Source of the DNA: Oceanimonas pelagia
GTDB taxonomy: Bacteria > Pseudomonadota > Gammaproteobacteria > Enterobacterales > Aeromonadaceae
NCBI RefSeq assembly: GCF_030849025.1
Contig: NZ_CP118224.1
Span: 3,232,501 to 3,296,500, forward strand
Length of the DNA stretch: 64,000 nt
Reading direction: 5' to 3'
The notes beneath the pieces were generated by a model, which worked only from the letters and a program-made list of their open reading frames with translations, made no database searches and was not told the origin of the DNA. A program made the position numbers and the translations under genes. Numbering within the stretch: the stretch's first letter is position 1; each line of letters opens with the position of its first letter. This document shows, piece after piece, positions 61,755 through 64,000 of the stretch.

Positions 61755-63026
61755 ATGATACAGGAAACGGTTTCACCGAATCAGGATGATGCCTTCAGCT
61801 GGATTATCGGGCTGCTGGCGCTTGGGCTGGCTGCATGGCTGATGTATGAAGCCTGGTTCGAGCCACCTTCTCCCCTGACAGTGACACAAGGCTCACAGGT
61901 GAAAAGTGAGATTCAAAAAGATACAACTCTCTCAGCTCCTCACTTGCCATCTCAAGTTTATTCACCCACTTACAAAGCCGCTCCCCCTTCAACCTTGCCT
62001 TCCTTAACCGCCAGCGGGCTGCTGGAGCAACTGACCTTGTGGCAGTATCAGCAAGTAAACACTCTGAGTGCCGACGACATTCGCCAGATAAACAAGGAGC
62101 TGACTCAACTAGCCAGCTTGGGCGAAAGTGCCATTCCGGTTATTCATCAGTACCTGAACAGCGGCCAGGATGTAGATTTTCAGGCTTTCGGCAATGGGCA
62201 GAACTTAAGCCAGCCATCGTTACGCTTGGCCCTGTTCGAAGTGCTGCATCGTATCGGCGGAGATGAGGCGGAATTCATCTGGGCCGAGTCACTCGGTAGC
62301 ACGAGTATTCCCCAAGAGATCGCTGTACTGGGCAAATACTTGGAGGAACGGGCCCCCGGCTACTACCGCAGTGATATCATCACCGCCGCTCGGGAGGCGT
62401 TTTATCTGGCCACTGATGAAGGAATCGGCGGCCGGGATGCAGGGCCGCTGTTTCAGGCATTCAAAAGCTATGGGGATTCCGCCCTGGTGCCAGAACTGGA
62501 ACAGGTGTCACAACTCAAATGGGGTCAATATGCAGCCGTAGCCTTGGCCGGTCTCCCCGATGGTCAGGGCATTCCCAGCTTGGCCCGTCAGGTACAAGGC
62601 GCTTCACCGACTGACTTAAGTGCTCGTTTTGCCCTGCAGATGCTGGCTCAGCAAGCGGATCACCCTGACGCTCAGCAAGCACTGCTGGGGAGTCTGCAAC
62701 AACAGCTTATCCAGGATTACCTGTGGCCCGAGATGGCCGGGCTGCTCGCCGGCACCTACCACATCCAGATCGCGGCTCCATCCAACGCCGTTCACCCAAC
62801 GACAGCTCGGCTCCGCTCCACCAAGAAGATGACATCACTCACCCCGGGAGGAGGACAGCGGTTGTATGGCATGCACTACTTCCAGACCACCCTGAGCGAG
62901 GAACAACTGCTTCCCCGCCTCAGATTGATAGAAGCAATGTACCAGGAAACATCCAACCCCAAAGCAAAGCGAGCCCTGGAGCAAGCCTATGACGTCATTT
63001 GGGCCGCATTGGCTATCCAGGAATAA
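61755..63026 (+). CDS. Unrecognised membrane-anchored protein with helical-repeat-like body
   Basis: I do not recognise this 423-residue protein. It has one N-terminal membrane segment (about 14-30, FSWIIGLLALGLAAWLMY) after a short acidic N-terminus, so the rest is probably periplasmic. A Pro/Ser/Thr-rich linker (about 37-83) follows, then a long mostly helical region (about 85-420) with Leu/Ala-rich units such as QLASLGESAIPVIHQYLNSG and AALAGLP-type turns resembling HEAT/armadillo repeats. TTGGAG precedes the ATG. It is more AT-rich than the secretion operon. It lies 68 bases upstream of a large exported protein on the same strand and may help its export or anchoring. Confidence 0.7.
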   Translation: MIQETVSPNQDDAFSWIIGLLALGLAAWLMYEAWFEPPSPLTVTQGSQVKSEIQKDTTLSAPHLPSQVYSPTYKAAPPSTLPSLTASGLLEQLTLWQYQQVNTLSADDIRQINKELTQLASLGESAIPVIHQYLNSGQDVDFQAFGNGQNLSQPSLRLALFEVLHRIGGDEAEFIWAESLGSTSIPQEIAVLGKYLEERAPGYYRSDIITAAREAFYLATDEGIGGRDAGPLFQAFKSYGDSALVPELEQVSQLKWGQYAAVALAGLPDGQGIPSLARQVQGASPTDLSARFALQMLAQQADHPDAQQALLGSLQQQLIQDYLWPEMAGLLAGTYHIQIAAPSNAVHPTTARLRSTKKMTSLTPGGGQRLYGMHYFQTTLSEEQLLPRLRLIEAMYQETSNPKAKRALEQAYDVIWAALAIQE

Positions 63027-63094
63027 ACGGCAGGCCAAAGTTCTACTTTGGCATTTTTTAATCCCCAGAATCACGGAATCAGGAGAGTCTGACA

Positions 63095-64000
63095 ATGAAG
63101 ACGCTTTCGACCAAGAAGAAACTAACGGTGCTAATGGTTAGCGCCATGCTGGGAACCAGCTTGTTAGCCACAGACGCCCAAGCCGGCCACTACCAGCGGA
63201 GTCTGGAGGGCAGCCAATTTGAAATCGATACCAACGCCAATCTGATATTGGATGCAGGCTTGACACTGGACTGGGCAACTGTTGCCAGTGGCCCAGACCC
63301 TAAATATGCAGAGAAGGACGATGCGCCGACCGGCAAAAATGACGACTCCTTCTCCGGGGGGACCAAGGAGGATACCCAGAACCCTAATACCACCACAGGT
63401 TCCATCCCCAACAACAAGAGTGATTTGCTAAAGTTCGGCGCCTTCCAGGAAGGCACCCAATTCCTGCATCTTTACTGGGCCAGAGTACAGAATCCCTCCG
63501 GCACCACCTTGATGGATTTCGAGTTCAATGCGGGTGATCAGGGGCTGGGCAGCAATGGCTTCCCCATCCGCTCCGCCGAGGATCTGCTGGTGGAATACAA
63601 GCTGGCCCAGGGGGGGACCACCCCCGAGTTGTTCCTCTATGAATGGCTGACGGAAGCTGCCCAGGGCAGTTGTGAGGCCAGCAACAAATACCCCTGTTGG
63701 GGTAATATGCAGAGTTTGGCCGGTAAGGCCAGCGGCAGTATCAATACCTCCGGAGCCAATGCGGCCAGTATCGGTCTGGGCACACTGGATCCCTTTACCT
63801 TCGGTGAAGCCAGTATCGACCTGTCCAAGGTATTCCCTGCGGGGGAATGTAAGTCCTTTGGCTGGGCCTACCTGAAGAGCCGCTCATCAGACTCCTTCAG
63901 CGCCCAAATGAAGGATTTCATCGCACCGACCCCGGTCAACATCACCAACTGTGCCAACGTCACCGTCATCAAACAGGACGATGCCACTCCCCCCAAAGCC
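63095..64000 (+). CDS. Exported surface-type protein, N-terminal part (runs off the window)
   Basis: 302 codons are visible with no stop. Signal peptide of about 31 residues (KKKLTVLMVSAMLGTSLLATDAQA). The mature N-terminus is an apparent beta-rich domain with no cofactor motif I recognise: HYQRSLEGSQFEIDTNANLI, FLHLYWARVQNPSGTTLMDFEFN and several Gly/Ser/Asn-rich turns. At about residues 290-302 the sequence TVIKQDDATPPKA resembles the entry to a Cna-B/SpaA-like prealbumin domain, as in bacterial adhesins. AGGAGA lies eight bases before the ATG. A likely substrate of the neighbouring secretion system, by position only. Confidence 0.75.
   Translation, partial: MKTLSTKKKLTVLMVSAMLGTSLLATDAQAGHYQRSLEGSQFEIDTNANLILDAGLTLDWATVASGPDPKYAEKDDAPTGKNDDSFSGGTKEDTQNPNTTTGSIPNNKSDLLKFGAFQEGTQFLHLYWARVQNPSGTTLMDFEFNAGDQGLGSNGFPIRSAEDLLVEYKLAQGGTTPELFLYEWLTEAAQGSCEASNKYPCWGNMQSLAGKASGSINTSGANAASIGLGTLDPFTFGEASIDLSKVFPAGECKSFGWAYLKSRSSDSFSAQMKDFIAPTPVNITNCANVTVIKQDDATPPKA

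Overview
The window is a gene-dense, high-GC stretch of gammaproteobacterial chromosome spanning the dnaA region. The order gyrB-recF-dnaN-dnaA (leftward) and rpmH-rnpA-yidD-yidC-mnmE (rightward), the E. coli-like fadBA/yigZ/trkH block, and FadB, TusA and GlyQS with E. coli residue numbering or lengths point to a free-living gammaproteobacterium. The best guess is the marine/brackish Aeromonadales (Zobellella/Oceanimonas/Oceanisphaera type); this is inference from gene content and composition only.

Layout. 0-7.4 kb: trkH (cut by the window edge), yigZ, the fatty-acid beta-oxidation operon fadBA, tusA, an AEC-family transporter, an OmpA-like lipoprotein and the repair glycosylase tag. 7.4-12.4 kb: glyQS, a small ABM-fold protein, a perfect parS site, and avtA followed by dispersed palindromic repeats. 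12.6-13.7 kb: two tandem ibpA/B-type small heat-shock genes with a sigma-32-type promoter and a ROSE-like RNA hairpin over each ribosome-binding site. 13.7-21.6 kb: ilvD, gyrB, recF (containing a second perfect parS), dnaN and dnaA. 21.6-24.3 kb: a GATC-rich dnaA leader, then an amino-acid ABC operon sitting between dnaA and rpmH. 24.3-28.7 kb: rpmH, rnpA, yidD, yidC, mnmE and a DUF1992 gene.

28.7-35.2 kb: a SitABCD/YfeABCD-type Mn/Fe ABC importer, a divergent LysR/TDT-transporter pair with a clear operator, and a Gfo/Idh/MocA oxidoreductase that lacks the usual catalytic lysine. 35.5-47.8 kb is a hydroxy-acid utilisation block: glycolate oxidase glcDEF, a LysR regulator, L-lactate permease lldP, the LldEFG L-lactate oxidation complex, and a one-piece FAD/Fe-S D-lactate dehydrogenase (Dld-II type). 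Together these would feed glycolate and both lactate isomers into the quinone pool. A RidA/YoaB protein and gdhA follow.

50-60 kb is a compact type II secretion operon in the order E-F-G-H-I-J-K-L-M-N-D, the xps (Xanthomonas) layout, ending in a secretin with its own lipobox. Next to it (60.1-64 kb) is a visibly more AT-rich segment that looks acquired: a secreted von Willebrand A protein, a 556-bp AT-rich intergenic region with a parS-like palindrome carrying a 2-bp insertion, an unrecognised membrane-anchored helical-repeat protein, and the start of a large exported protein reaching a Cna-B/SpaA-like segment. This secretion operon plus exported neighbours is the best candidate for a little-described system here.
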